Origin: Winogradskyella marincola
Lineage (GTDB): Bacteria; Bacteroidota; Bacteroidia; Flavobacteriales; Flavobacteriaceae
Length of the DNA stretch: 64,000 nt
Direction of reading: 5' to 3'
Assembly (NCBI RefSeq): GCF_029624125.1
Contig: NZ_JARSBN010000004.1
Location: forward strand, 372,001-436,000
How positions within the stretch are numbered: the stretch's first letter is position 1; each line of letters begins with the position of its first letter. A program made the position numbers and the translations under genes. Positions 52,048 through 61,075 of this stretch are shown here, piece by piece. The notes beneath the pieces are model-generated. The model worked only from the letters and a program-made list of their open reading frames with translations. It had not been told where the DNA came from and did no database searches.

Positions 52048-53277
52048 TTAACTCTTTAAAGGAATTTGTATTTGAGGAAGTGGTTTGCAAAGTAATTTGT
52101 TTACCACTTTTTTTCTCATCAGTGATTTATCTGAAAAATGACGTGACATATTTTGAATAATATCTCTAAAATTGTCATCATAATTTCCTTGATGATAATA
52201 TGCTTTTATAGATTTACAATTTTCATTTTCAAATATTGTTTTTAAGAGTACGCGATCTGAGAGCCCAAGAGAATGACCCATTATTATTAGCTGAAAAGGT
52301 TCTGAGTCAATAAAATTTAAGAAGTTATTATAATTTTTATTCTCCAAATACTTAAAAGATTTGAAAAAATTTAAATACTCATTATCATTTATATCTTCAA
52401 TTAAATGATAATCAACATCAGACTCATCTCCGAAACCAAAAACTACATCGCCCTCAACTTTCCCATGTATTTGATTTAATCGGATATCATAATTATCCTT
52501 TTTCAAAGAATCAACATACTTATACAATGTAGGTGTGTAATTAAAGCTTAAAAAATATGATGTTGTTCTTGTCTTATCATTCGATTTCTTTTCTTCATCA
52601 AACAGTAACTTAATTGAATCTTTATCTTCAGAATCCATAAATTCTTCTAACAATTTTGATTCGTTGTTAAATAATGAAATGGGTTTAAATAATTGATAAA
52701 AACTCATCCATTCATCATCTTTCGATTCGAAATTATATTTATCTATTATTTTAGTTAGATAACTTTTTAGTAAATCCTCAATTTGCTTAAACTCCTTATT
52801 TAAAATCGCTACTCTTTTTCTACTTTTCCTTGCCCAACTCTCATCTGATTCAGTTACGTCCAAACTTTTAGATTTTACAATCTTTTTAAGCTCTGAATAA
52901 TACAAATTTTCTATATCAACCCAATTATCAATTGACTGGTTTTTATTTATTGTTAAGAATAATTCATTCTTAAATTCAAAAACAAATTTGAACTGGTCTC
53001 TCGATTTTTTTAATCTGATTTTTTTTTCATCAAACCTGCACTCTCTTTCATTAGCATAATCCTTGATATTTTGAATAAAGTCATTAAAGCACTTCGTTGG
53101 CTTTGTAAAATCGAAGAAACCTGTATAACTATCATCAATGTGTAGTAATTCAGAGTTAATTTGTTTCTTAAAATCATCCTTCAAATTACTCCAAAAATCA
53201 TTTATAAAATGATTATAAGAAGTCGGTAAGCCATGAGCTAAATCAAAGCCGTTTCCAATAATAAAAACTCTGTTCAT
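52048..53277 (-). CDS. AbiH-like phage-defence protein
   Basis: This 409-residue protein starts with the AbiH signature FIIGNGFDLAHGLPTSYNHF, followed by an Asn/Lys/Asp-rich middle and a C-terminal FSFNYTPTLYKYV-like block with IMGHSLGLSDRVLL. AbiH proteins were first described as abortive-infection factors on lactococcal plasmids; the enzymatic basis is not settled. The gene is more AT-rich than its neighbours and stands alone between a lipoprotein and aspartate kinase, no partner. This fits horizontal acquisition. Confidence 0.85.
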   Translation of the reverse strand: MNRVFIIGNGFDLAHGLPTSYNHFINDFWSNLKDDFKKQINSELLHIDDSYTGFFDFTKPTKCFNDFIQNIKDYANERECRFDEKKIRLKKSRDQFKFVFEFKNELFLTINKNQSIDNWVDIENLYYSELKKIVKSKSLDVTESDESWARKSRKRVAILNKEFKQIEDLLKSYLTKIIDKYNFESKDDEWMSFYQLFKPISLFNNESKLLEEFMDSEDKDSIKLLFDEEKKSNDKTRTTSYFLSFNYTPTLYKYVDSLKKDNYDIRLNQIHGKVEGDVVFGFGDESDVDYHLIEDINDNEYLNFFKSFKYLENKNYNNFLNFIDSEPFQLIIMGHSLGLSDRVLLKTIFENENCKSIKAYYHQGNYDDNFRDIIQNMSRHFSDKSLMRKKVVNKLLCKPLPQIQIPLKS

Positions 53278-53331
53278 TCCGAATATTTGATTTTCTCCAA
53301 TATAGGAATTACTTGTTTCTATTCAAAAAAT

Positions 53332-54660
53332 CTAAACTCCCACAAAACCACCCTCAAAAACATAACGCTGTAACTTCTGCAAAGTTTCTAACTTATCGCT
53401 GGTATTTACTAAAAGTGAAATATTATTGTTGCTACCACCATAAGCAATCATACGTACATTAACATCTTGTAACACCTGGAAGAGTTCTGGCGTATCAGGA
53501 TGGTAAATAATATGGTTACCAACCAGACAAACAATACTCATGTAGTCGTCAATGGCTACCGTTGCAAATTTTTCGAGTTCTTCGATAATGGCTTCTAAAT
53601 GTGTGGTGTTGTCTATGGTTAAAGACACTGCAATTTCTGAGGTTGTTACCATATCTATAGACGTTTCGTAACGCTCAAAAACTTCAAATACTTTCTTTAA
53701 AAAACCGTGTGCCAACAACATACGTACCGACTTAATTTTTATGGCTGTAATACCATCCTTAGCTGCAATGGCTTTAATGCCTTCTCCATGAATTTGGTTG
53801 GTAATTAAAGTACCATGTGCTTGTGGTGCCATGGTGTTTTTGAGTCGTAATGGAATATCCAGTTGACGCACTGGCATTACGGTTTGCGGATGCAAAATCT
53901 TAGCTCCAAAATAAGCCAACTCAGCAGCTTCATCGTACGATAAATGCGATAAGGCTTGTGTATCGTTGACATAACGTGGATCGTTGTTGTGGAAACCGTC
54001 AATATCGGTCCAGATTTGCACCTCAGCGGCTTCAATGGCCGCACCAATGATGGTTGCTGTATAATCGCTTCCACCACGTTGCAGATTAGTAATTTGTCCT
54101 TCGGCATCTAAACAAATAAAACCTTGTGTGATGTAAATATCAGCTGGCTCCAGAGTATCTATAAGACGGTTTAGATTTTGTTTGATATAGAAATTATCAG
54201 GTTCATTATGGCTATCAATACGCATAAAATCTAAAGCTGGCAATAACCTTACATTAAACCCTTCTTGTTGTAACAAACGGCTAAACATAAAAGTAGATAG
54301 CAATTCGCCATTGGCAACGATACTGTTATGCAACCTTTGTGAAAATGGCTCGTTAATCGCATCTAATAACAGCTTAAACCTAGCGTTGACGTACTTGCTC
54401 ACTTCCAAACGTAATGCTTGGTCTTGCAACAAATCGTAAACTACAGCATTATACGTTTCGTTCAGTTCTGTGATGATGGTTTTTGCTGTTGTAAGATTAC
54501 CAACCTCAACCAGTCTTGAGATTTCAACCAACGTATTTGTGGTGCCAGACATGGCAGATAGCACAACAATCTTGCGGTCTTTGGTGTTAATGATATCCTT
54601 TACATGATTCATATTCACTACCGAACCTACTGAGGTGCCACCAAACTTATATACTAACAT
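53332..54660 (-). CDS. Aspartate kinase
   Basis: This 442-residue single-domain kinase starts with the phosphate-binding KFGGTSVGS motif and shows VANGELLSTFMFS, LQRGGSDYTATIIGAAI and TDIDGFHNNDPR. The C-terminal part carries two ACT-like modules (IKIKSVRMLLAHGFLKKVFEVF; VRMIAYGGSNNNISLLV) for amino-acid feedback, probably lysine and/or threonine. It catalyses the first step of the lysine/threonine/methionine pathway. There is no fused homoserine dehydrogenase. A -7 element match lies at 54681. Confidence 0.93.
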   Translation of the reverse strand: MLVYKFGGTSVGSVVNMNHVKDIINTKDRKIVVLSAMSGTTNTLVEISRLVEVGNLTTAKTIITELNETYNAVVYDLLQDQALRLEVSKYVNARFKLLLDAINEPFSQRLHNSIVANGELLSTFMFSRLLQQEGFNVRLLPALDFMRIDSHNEPDNFYIKQNLNRLIDTLEPADIYITQGFICLDAEGQITNLQRGGSDYTATIIGAAIEAAEVQIWTDIDGFHNNDPRYVNDTQALSHLSYDEAAELAYFGAKILHPQTVMPVRQLDIPLRLKNTMAPQAHGTLITNQIHGEGIKAIAAKDGITAIKIKSVRMLLAHGFLKKVFEVFERYETSIDMVTTSEIAVSLTIDNTTHLEAIIEELEKFATVAIDDYMSIVCLVGNHIIYHPDTPELFQVLQDVNVRMIAYGGSNNNISLLVNTSDKLETLQKLQRYVFEGGFVGV

Positions 54661-54680
54661 AATGCGTTTATTTTAGAGCG

Positions 54681-54688
54681 CAAATGTA
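54681..54688 (-). promoter_or_regulatory. Putative -7 element for the aspartate kinase gene
   Basis: On the minus strand this reads TACATTTG (TAnnTTTG), 20 bases before the start at 54660. No clear -33 box. Confidence 0.45.
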
Positions 54689-54791
54689 GATGACCTTTAA
54701 GCTATTGACCTAAATTTTGAAAAAATAGTACAATTAATTACAATTTGTTATATAATTAACAAAACGAGAAGAGTGACATCACTAAAAGGTG

Positions 54792-54816
54792 GATTCCTGC
54801 ATGCGCAAGAATGACA
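54792..54816. repeat. Degenerate REP-like hairpin (ATTCCTGC family)
   Basis: ATTCCTGC pairs imperfectly with GCAAGAAT and is followed by GACA, like the elements at 14782 and 50435. Confidence 0.55.
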
Positions 54817-54824
54817 ATAGCGCT

Positions 54825-55529
54825 TTAGTTCTTGTAGATAAATAAACGCTCTACACTCTTTTTAGCAGGCAAGTTATCAGCATGCCATGAGAAACTTGTT
54901 TTTGCTGGTTTTTCCCAAATACAGTTGAAATCTTCTGGTGCATTGTATTCGCTAACAAACAATTGATGTCCTATTTTGCTTTGCTGTCTGCACCATTCCC
55001 AAAATTTGTCATGGTCGAAACTATCTCTGTATTTAGTGGTAGACGCGTAAGGTGGATCGCAGTACACAATACTGTTTTCAGGAATCTCTAATTCGGTATA
55101 CGATTTACAGGATAAAATAACACCTTCGAGATTTGGCACTTGTTTGGCAATATTTCGGTAATGTTCTGCCCAATAATCGCGTTTACCTTGCTTATCGCGT
55201 CGGTAACCTGCAAACCATTTCCCACCAAACGAATTAAAACCAACATAAGCCACCAAATGTTTAGGATAGTCGTCTTGATTGTATTTTATGGCTTTGTATT
55301 CGTCCTCACTTACCGATTTTGGAGGATCCCAATTCTCGTAAATCAAGGCTTGCCACATGGCCATTAATTCTTCGTGCTGATCGTTGGCAATTCGGATACC
55401 ATCGACCTTGTCTATCATATTCATACCACCTGCAAAAGGCTCAATATAAGATTGATTTGGCTGTCTGTCTTTTAGAATAATTGGTAATATATGTTTGGCA
55501 AAACGCGCCTTGCTTCCCATGTATTTCAT
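54825..55529 (-). CDS. D12-class N6-adenine DNA methyltransferase
   Basis: This 234-residue protein has the D12 layout: N-terminal KYMGSKARFAKHI, SAM motif YIEPFAGGMNM, and the catalytic Asp158-Pro-Pro-Tyr161 in VYCDPPYASTTKY. It methylates adenine in DNA; the target site is unknown. I start at 55529 (ATGA overlap with the BrnQ stop), which gives the usual KYMGSK opening; the frame extends back to 55595 within brnQ. No restriction enzyme is adjacent, so it is an orphan methyltransferase in an operon with a transporter. Confidence 0.9.
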   Translation of the reverse strand: MKYMGSKARFAKHILPIILKDRQPNQSYIEPFAGGMNMIDKVDGIRIANDQHEELMAMWQALIYENWDPPKSVSEDEYKAIKYNQDDYPKHLVAYVGFNSFGGKWFAGYRRDKQGKRDYWAEHYRNIAKQVPNLEGVILSCKSYTELEIPENSIVYCDPPYASTTKYRDSFDHDKFWEWCRQQSKIGHQLFVSEYNAPEDFNCIWEKPAKTSFSWHADNLPAKKSVERLFIYKN

Positions 55530-56830
55530 GCGTCTTTCGGCTTTGATTTCACCATAGATACTATTCCAAAGGTTACAACTGAAGGTAACACCCAACCCAA
55601 ACTGTGCTTTGCTAAAGGAATGTAACCTGTTAGTTTTTGTAAGCCTTCGAAAGGGCTTAAAAACCCAATAACATCTGGTATGCTGAATACTAAAGTGACG
55701 ATAATTACAGCTCTAAACACAAGTGGAGTTGCTAGTCTCTCAGGCAAAACATTCAGTAAAATAAGCATAATAGTAATTGGATATACTAATAACAATACAG
55801 GAATAGCCACTACAACAATGGAGTTAAAATCGAGCTGCCCAACAATAACACCCAACACACAACCAATGATTGCAGTTACTACAAAAACAGTTTGCGAATT
55901 ATTCAACAACCCTTTAAAATAATCTGCTGTACCAGCAATAATACCAACAGCTGTGGTAAAACAAGCCAAAGAAATAAGAACACTCAAAACCGTGTTACCA
56001 AACTCGCCCAAGGACTTTATGCTAATATCTCTCAGTAGATTGGCACGTTGCATATCGTTACTCAAGGCTTTATCAACGCTAATCTCAGAACCATAATACG
56101 CACCAACAGCAATTAATCCAGCGTAAATTACAAACAGACCTAAACCTGCAATAAAGCCTGAGTTTCTAATGAGTTTTCGTTTCGATTCGAAGCGGCTTAC
56201 TTCCATATTATCGAAGTTAAGCGATATAATAATCACTGCACCTACAACCACTGCACCAATAGCATCAAAGGTTTGATAGCCTTCTAAAATTCCAGAAACT
56301 AGAGGTGTGTTAAATTGAGGACTTCCTGTAGAAAATTCTGAATAAAATAATCCAATCGCTATAACTGCCAGCAACATAATAACAATAAATGGTGTTAGAA
56401 ACTTTCCGATGAGATTCAATATTTTGGAACGATTCAACACAAAAACCAACACTAAAGCAAAATAAATACTACTGGTTAATAATGGAGACGTACCAAATGC
56501 AGGATGAATAGCAATCTCGTGTGTTGCAGCAGCTGTTCGAGGAGATGGAATGGCAACAGCAATAACATAAATTAAAATGCAATAAATCAAACTGAATGTT
56601 GGCGATACTTTTTTGCCAAAATCAAACAACGTACCTTGAAGTCTGGCATGTGCTAATATTCCAATGATAGGAATAACAACGGCTGTAATCATAAAGCCTA
56701 CAGCAACCCAAAGCCAGTTTTCGCCAGAATTGTAACCCAACATTGGTGGCAACAATAAGTTTCCCGCTCCAAAAAAAAGGGAAAACAAAGCGAAACTTGT
56801 GACTAAAAGTTCTTTGCGTTGTATATTCAC
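55526..56830 (-). CDS. brnQ: Branched-chain amino acid transporter BrnQ, GTG start
   Basis: This 434-residue carrier has about twelve membrane segments and the family opening KELLVTSFALFSLFFGAGNLLLPP, plus GAVVVGAVIIISLNFDN and a final GFLSPFEGLQKLTGYIPL. BrnQ imports leucine, isoleucine and valine with sodium or proton. It starts at GTG (56828-56830), which shares its first base with the upstream TAG stop. The downstream methyltransferase start overlaps its own stop (ATGA). Family call is strong; the exact substrate range is not visible. Confidence 0.93.
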   Translation of the reverse strand: MNIQRKELLVTSFALFSLFFGAGNLLLPPMLGYNSGENWLWVAVGFMITAVVIPIIGILAHARLQGTLFDFGKKVSPTFSLIYCILIYVIAVAIPSPRTAAATHEIAIHPAFGTSPLLTSSIYFALVLVFVLNRSKILNLIGKFLTPFIVIMLLAVIAIGLFYSEFSTGSPQFNTPLVSGILEGYQTFDAIGAVVVGAVIIISLNFDNMEVSRFESKRKLIRNSGFIAGLGLFVIYAGLIAVGAYYGSEISVDKALSNDMQRANLLRDISIKSLGEFGNTVLSVLISLACFTTAVGIIAGTADYFKGLLNNSQTVFVVTAIIGCVLGVIVGQLDFNSIVVVAIPVLLLVYPITIMLILLNVLPERLATPLVFRAVIIVTLVFSIPDVIGFLSPFEGLQKLTGYIPLAKHSLGWVLPSVVTFGIVSMVKSKPKDA

Positions 56831-58380
56831 TATTTGGTCTTTTTAAGTTCTAAATCGTGAAAATCGAAACTAAAATCAGTAATTGGCGCAATGTACTTCA
56901 TCGTTGCAGAAACGGCTTCCTCCTTTTCATTAAATGTGAACTGCACAAATACATCAGCATCGTAACTTCTATCGTTCCATTTGGCAACAAATGTTGTTGC
57001 GTTGTATGGTAACAATTCGCCAAATAGCCTTGGCGAACGCTCGCATTTGATACTGTATTTTTTGCCGTCGTGTGCAATAGTGATATCACCAAACCAATCG
57101 TCTGTGTAGGTTCCAACTATTTGCTCTGCACTTGGTATTGTTAATTGCGTTTTTGCCTTTTCTACCTGAGCAAAAACTTCTCTTTTTATGCTATCGTTAT
57201 ATTTTAAATAATCGGCATTATTTTGTCCTAAGCGTTGCAACCAATTACGGTTTTCATAGCCTAAATAAGAATCTTTAATGGTGTTTGTAATTGTCGTAAA
57301 TGCAGAACCGTTCATTTGATTGGTTAATACTACAATAGCCAAATCCAAATCTGGAATCATGGTAAACTGCGTCACAGTACCAATCAATCCTCCTGTATGA
57401 TAAACTTGTATATGTCCACCTTTCACATCTGTTACAAACCAACCCAATCCGTAACCTCTAAAATTAGAATCATACGAATCGTTGGCTCTGACTTTTAATG
57501 GTGTTTGCAATTGCCAAAGCTCGTGAAACTGTGCTTCGCTCAATAAACGTTCTCCTTTTTCTGTAACAGCATCATTCATTAAAAACTTTGCCCAAGTCAT
57601 CATATCATGTACATTACTCACAATACCACCTGCTGCGTTTGCAGTTTCGCTCCAATCATGTGGAATTTGAATCACCTTACCTTCAGCTCTGGTGTGTGCA
57701 TCAATAATATTAGATTTATCAGTAACACGATTATAAGAAGCTTTAGAACTCGTCATACCAACAGGTTTCATAATCTTGGTTTCAATGAAATCTTCCCAAG
57801 ACAATCCACTAATGCGTTTTAAAACTTCACCAGCAATAATGAACATATTATTGTTATAGGCAAACTTACTTCTGAATGAGGTTTCAGGCTCTAAAAACTT
57901 TACGTTATCAATGATATCCTGAACCGTAAAATCATTCCCTTCAGGAAAAAACATAAGATCACCAGCACCTAATCCCATACCACTTCTGTGTGTTACCAAA
58001 TCTCTAACCGTAAAATTCTCGGTAACCCAAGGATCGTACAATTGAAACTCTGGAATGTACTTACGCACAGGATCGTCCCAATCTAATTTTCCTTCGTCAA
58101 CCAGCATCGCCAATGCAAAACACGTAAAGCCTTTACTATTGGAAGCTACACCTACTAAGGTTTCAGAATTCATGTCTTTTTTGGAGGTTAAAGATCGTAC
58201 TCCATGCCCTTTTGCATAGACTTCTTTTCCGTCTTTAAATACACCAACCGAAATGCCTGGCACATCGAAAGTAGTGAGTGTTTCTTTCACTAGTTTATCT
58301 ATTTCAGCTTCTTTTAGTTGTGCAGAAGCATTGATGCTACCTATAAAAATAATGGCTATAAAAAGTCGTTTTAAAAGCAT
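56830..58380 (-). CDS. Serine hydrolase (beta-lactamase/AmpC-like fold) with C-terminal DUF3471-like domain
   Basis: This 516-residue protein has a signal peptide (ending GSINASAQ). The penicillin-binding-like SxxK motif is Ser80-Asn-Ser-Lys83 in VGVASNSKGF, with a Tyr-x-Asn site in FAYNNNMF and a HTGG motif in VYHTGGLIG. The C-terminal 100 residues (VGTYTDDWFGDITIAHDGKKYSI) resemble DUF3471. Such enzymes include D-aminopeptidases, esterases and carboxypeptidases; the substrate is unknown. It is first of three coupled genes with brnQ and the methyltransferase. No KTG box of a true beta-lactamase was seen. Confidence 0.9.
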   Translation of the reverse strand: MLLKRLFIAIIFIGSINASAQLKEAEIDKLVKETLTTFDVPGISVGVFKDGKEVYAKGHGVRSLTSKKDMNSETLVGVASNSKGFTCFALAMLVDEGKLDWDDPVRKYIPEFQLYDPWVTENFTVRDLVTHRSGMGLGAGDLMFFPEGNDFTVQDIIDNVKFLEPETSFRSKFAYNNNMFIIAGEVLKRISGLSWEDFIETKIMKPVGMTSSKASYNRVTDKSNIIDAHTRAEGKVIQIPHDWSETANAAGGIVSNVHDMMTWAKFLMNDAVTEKGERLLSEAQFHELWQLQTPLKVRANDSYDSNFRGYGLGWFVTDVKGGHIQVYHTGGLIGTVTQFTMIPDLDLAIVVLTNQMNGSAFTTITNTIKDSYLGYENRNWLQRLGQNNADYLKYNDSIKREVFAQVEKAKTQLTIPSAEQIVGTYTDDWFGDITIAHDGKKYSIKCERSPRLFGELLPYNATTFVAKWNDRSYDADVFVQFTFNEKEEAVSATMKYIAPITDFSFDFHDLELKKTK

Positions 58381-58399
58381 AGAAATTTTATTTTTTCTT

Positions 58400-58431
58400 C
58401 AGTTCGAATGATTCCGAATTCATTCGAACTG
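58400..58431. repeat. Perfect 12-bp palindrome between divergent genes
   Basis: Arms CAGTTCGAATGA (58400-58411) and TCATTCGAACTG (58420-58431) flank an 8-base spacer, upstream of the serine hydrolase start. It may be an operator or a REP-like repeat. Confidence 0.65.
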
Positions 58432-58508
58432 ACGTATAGTGTTAATAATAATGAGTGGTAAATATAACAAATATGAAAGGGATTGCATCGCTAACCAATT
58501 TCAAAAAT

Positions 58509-58516
58509 TATCTTTG
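58509..58516 (+). promoter_or_regulatory. Putative -7 element directly before the alpha/beta hydrolase start
   Basis: TATCTTTG (TAnnTTTG) ends five bases before the ATG at 58522. If active, the mRNA would have almost no leader. The -33 box is weak. Confidence 0.45.
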
Positions 58517-58521
58517 CAAAC

Positions 58522-59298
58522 ATGACTATAGACTACAAAAACATTAGTGTTTATTTTACAGTTTCTGGCAAAGGTGAAACTGTTGTTTTGTTGCACGGAT
58601 TTTTAGAAACATCTGAAATGTGGCGCGACTTAGCTCCTGAAATTGCAAGAACACATCAAGTAGTTTCCATAGATCTTTTAGGTCATGGAGAAACAGCGTC
58701 CTTAGGCTATGTGCATACTATGGAAGACATGGCTGACGCAGTCTTTGCCGTGTTGCAACACCTAAGCATTGAAAAAGCAAAGTTTATAGGTCATTCTATG
58801 GGAGGCTATGTAGCTTTAGCATTAGCAGAACAACAACCTCAACTTTTTGAAGGACTTTGTTTGATGAATTCTACGTTTGAAGCTGACACAGAAGAACGTA
58901 AAGCCCTAAGAACTCGCGCCAACGAAATGGCTAAGACTAATTTTGAGAATTTAATACGCATGTCTTTTGCTAATCTTTTTGCACCTCAAAGCAAAATCAA
59001 CTTTAAAGCGCAATATGAAGCTGCTTTAAACATTGCGCTAAAAACATCGCTTCAAGGCTACATGGCTGCTAATGAAGGTATGAAGCTTAGACCGAACCGA
59101 TTTGAAGTTTTTAAGACCCTTAATGCTGATAAACTTGTAATTATAGGCAAAAAAGACACATTAATCAACAGAGAACAACTTCTTTCTAAAATTGAAAATA
59201 CAGATATAAATTTTGCTGAATTATCTGAAGGCCACATGAGTTATATTGAAAATATATCAGAATTAACTTACTTTTTAATTCGTTTTATCGAAAAATAA
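58522..59298 (+). CDS. Alpha/beta hydrolase
   Basis: This 258-residue cytoplasmic protein has the fold's oxyanion stretch VVLLHGFLETSEMW, nucleophile elbow GHSMGG with Ser92, an Asp in IGKKDTLINREQL and the catalytic His in SEGHMSYIENI. It resembles MenH/BioH-like carboxylic-ester or C-C hydrolases, but no pathway neighbours fix the substrate. Length suits that class. Confidence 0.9.
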   Translation: MTIDYKNISVYFTVSGKGETVVLLHGFLETSEMWRDLAPEIARTHQVVSIDLLGHGETASLGYVHTMEDMADAVFAVLQHLSIEKAKFIGHSMGGYVALALAEQQPQLFEGLCLMNSTFEADTEERKALRTRANEMAKTNFENLIRMSFANLFAPQSKINFKAQYEAALNIALKTSLQGYMAANEGMKLRPNRFEVFKTLNADKLVIIGKKDTLINREQLLSKIENTDINFAELSEGHMSYIENISELTYFLIRFIEK

Positions 59299-59373
59299 CT
59301 CATTTAAACGTTTTGTGTTGATTTTTTACTAAGTTTAACCAACCATTTTGTTTACCCATAATCCTAACCTACT

Positions 59374-59616
59374 ATGTCAGCAACCAAAATCTACTGCGAT
59401 TTCTTTGGTCATAAGTACAAGATGACAAGAAAAGTAACAAACCACGTTAAAGAGTACACCTGCACTTGCTGCAAAAAACAATTAACTACAGATAGTAACG
59501 GCAAGCTCAGAGAATTAACACCTAAGTATCAAGAAATAAACTCTGCACTAGAACGCATATACAACAACAGAATGTTGCGTTTAAAGCGAAAAACACTCAA
59601 TTCATCGATTTGTTAA
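59374..59616 (+). CDS. Cys/His-rich mini-protein (first of a tandem pair)
   Basis: This 80-residue protein shows Cys8, FGH, VTNHVKEYTCTCCKKQL and a basic C-terminus with LTPKYQEINSALERIYNNR. Two Cys pairs and His could bind zinc. It shares the order CxxFGHxY, HVKEYxCxxC, LTPKxxEINSxLxRxxNxR with the 76-residue protein 85 bases downstream, so the two are duplicates. The start of the protein resembles DUF1660-type phage proteins, but that link is uncertain. Function unknown. Confidence 0.75.
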   Translation: MSATKIYCDFFGHKYKMTRKVTNHVKEYTCTCCKKQLTTDSNGKLRELTPKYQEINSALERIYNNRMLRLKRKTLNSSIC

Positions 59617-59701
59617 GTGTTAACAACCTGTGAATAACCCTTTTTCTTATATTTAATTCCTATTGAATTACATCCCTTAAACTAAGAAAATAGTACTCAC
59701 A

Positions 59702-59932
59702 ATGAAAAATGTGTATTGCTCGTTATTTGGACATGATTATCAAGTCTCAAAATTAGTAACCTATCATGTTAAAGAATACAAATGCAAGCATTGCAAATCT
59801 GAAATGACTATAGATGGCAATGGCAAATTCATTCCTTTAACACCAAAATTCAAAGAAATCAATTCGGTTTTAAACCGCGTACACAACAAGCGTTTAGAAA
59901 AAGGCCAAAAACTTCTTATGGCTGATTATTAA
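59702..59932 (+). CDS. Cys/His-rich mini-protein (second of a tandem pair)
   Basis: This 76-residue protein has the pattern CSLFGHDYQ, TYHVKEYKCKHCKSEM, IDGNGKFIPLTPKFKEINSVLNRVHNKR. The CxxC and FGH/HV residues may bind zinc. It is a paralogue of the protein at 59374-59616. Its last 17 bases overlap the 3' end of thiL, which runs the other way. Function unknown. Confidence 0.78.
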   Translation: MKNVYCSLFGHDYQVSKLVTYHVKEYKCKHCKSEMTIDGNGKFIPLTPKFKEINSVLNRVHNKRLEKGQKLLMADY

Positions 59933-60968
59933 GTGCATTCCAACCTTTTGCAATAATTGGTATTTTTTGCTCTGCTCTTGTCACTAAGTGCATTCCTCTC
60001 TCTTCTTCTGTCATGTAACCAATAACAGTAAGATTAGGATTTCCTTTTATCTTCGGATAATCTTCTTGAGAAATTGTCATTAACAACTCATAATCTTCAC
60101 CTCCATTTAAAGCTACCGTTGTACTGTCTATATCAAACTCTTCGCAAGTTGATATTACTTGAGGGTCTAGTGGAATCTTATTTTCGTAGATATCAACACC
60201 AACCTTACTTTGCTTACATAAATGAATAACCTCAGACGACAAACCATCACTAATATCAATCATACTCGTAGGTTTTACCTCTAATTTCTGAAGCAACTCT
60301 ATAATATCTCTTCGTGCTTCAGGCTTTAATTGTCTTTCAACAATATAGGTATACATAGACAAGTCTGGCTGCGAATTTGGATTTACCTTAAAAACTTCCT
60401 TTTCGCGTTCTAAAACTTGTAGTCCCATATAAGCTCCACCAATATCTCCCGTTACAACTAACAAATCATTTGGTTTTGCACCAGAACGCAAGACTTCGTT
60501 TCCTTTTTCAACTTCACCTATTGCTGTAACAGAAATAATTAAACCAGACGTTGACGACGTTGTATCACCTCCAACAACATCAATTTTATAAATTTCTGCT
60601 GCTGTGGTAATACCAGCATACAATTCTTCCAAAGCTTCCAGAGGAAAACGATTAGACACAGCTATAGACACCGTAATTTGTGTTGCTTTAGCATTCATAG
60701 CATATACATCTGAAAGATTGACCATTACAGCCTTATAACCCAAATGTTTTAACGGCACATAACTTAAATCAAAATGCACTCCTTCTACCAATAGGTCTGT
60801 AGATACTACAATTTGCTTTTTCCCATAACTTAAAACTGCTGCATCATCTCCAATACCTTTTACAGTAGATTTATGACTAATCTTAAAATGTTCTGTTAAG
60901 TGGTCTATAAGTTTAAACTCACCTAACGCACTCAAAGGTGTTCGCTTAGGATTCTTATCTTCTATCAT
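59916..60968 (-). CDS. thiL: Thiamine-monophosphate kinase
   Basis: This 350-residue protein has the ThiL pattern: VKGIGDDAAVLSYG, STDLLVEGVHFDLSYVP, VNLSDVYAMNAKA, DVVGGDTTSS, VTGDIGGAYMGLQVL and the C-terminal IDISDGLSSEVIHLC and NGGEDYELLMTI. It phosphorylates thiamine monophosphate to the active diphosphate using ATP. It is cytoplasmic and close to the usual length. Its 3' end overlaps the mini-protein gene by 17 bases. A -7 element match lies directly before the start. Confidence 0.95.
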   Translation of the reverse strand: MIEDKNPKRTPLSALGEFKLIDHLTEHFKISHKSTVKGIGDDAAVLSYGKKQIVVSTDLLVEGVHFDLSYVPLKHLGYKAVMVNLSDVYAMNAKATQITVSIAVSNRFPLEALEELYAGITTAAEIYKIDVVGGDTTSSTSGLIISVTAIGEVEKGNEVLRSGAKPNDLLVVTGDIGGAYMGLQVLEREKEVFKVNPNSQPDLSMYTYIVERQLKPEARRDIIELLQKLEVKPTSMIDISDGLSSEVIHLCKQSKVGVDIYENKIPLDPQVISTCEEFDIDSTTVALNGGEDYELLMTISQEDYPKIKGNPNLTVIGYMTEEERGMHLVTRAEQKIPIIAKGWNALNNQP

Positions 60969-60972
60969 AGTG

Positions 60973-60980
60973 CAAAAATA
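60973..60980 (-). promoter_or_regulatory. Putative -7 element directly before thiL
   Basis: On the minus strand this reads TATTTTTG (TAnnTTTG), four bases before the ATG at 60968. If active, the mRNA would be nearly leaderless. No TPP riboswitch-like sequence was recognised here. Confidence 0.4.
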
Positions 60981-61075
60981 TTATGCTTTTTTAAATAAAA
61001 GCGTCTAGACCCACGTTAATTATCTAGTAATACTAATAATTTTTAAAAATTACTGTAAATTGCTAAAAAAAGCTT

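Noticed and set aside
55530-55595. Longer start for the D12 methyltransferase
   Set aside because: It lies within brnQ; the ATGA overlap at 55526-55529 gives the family's KYMGSK opening.
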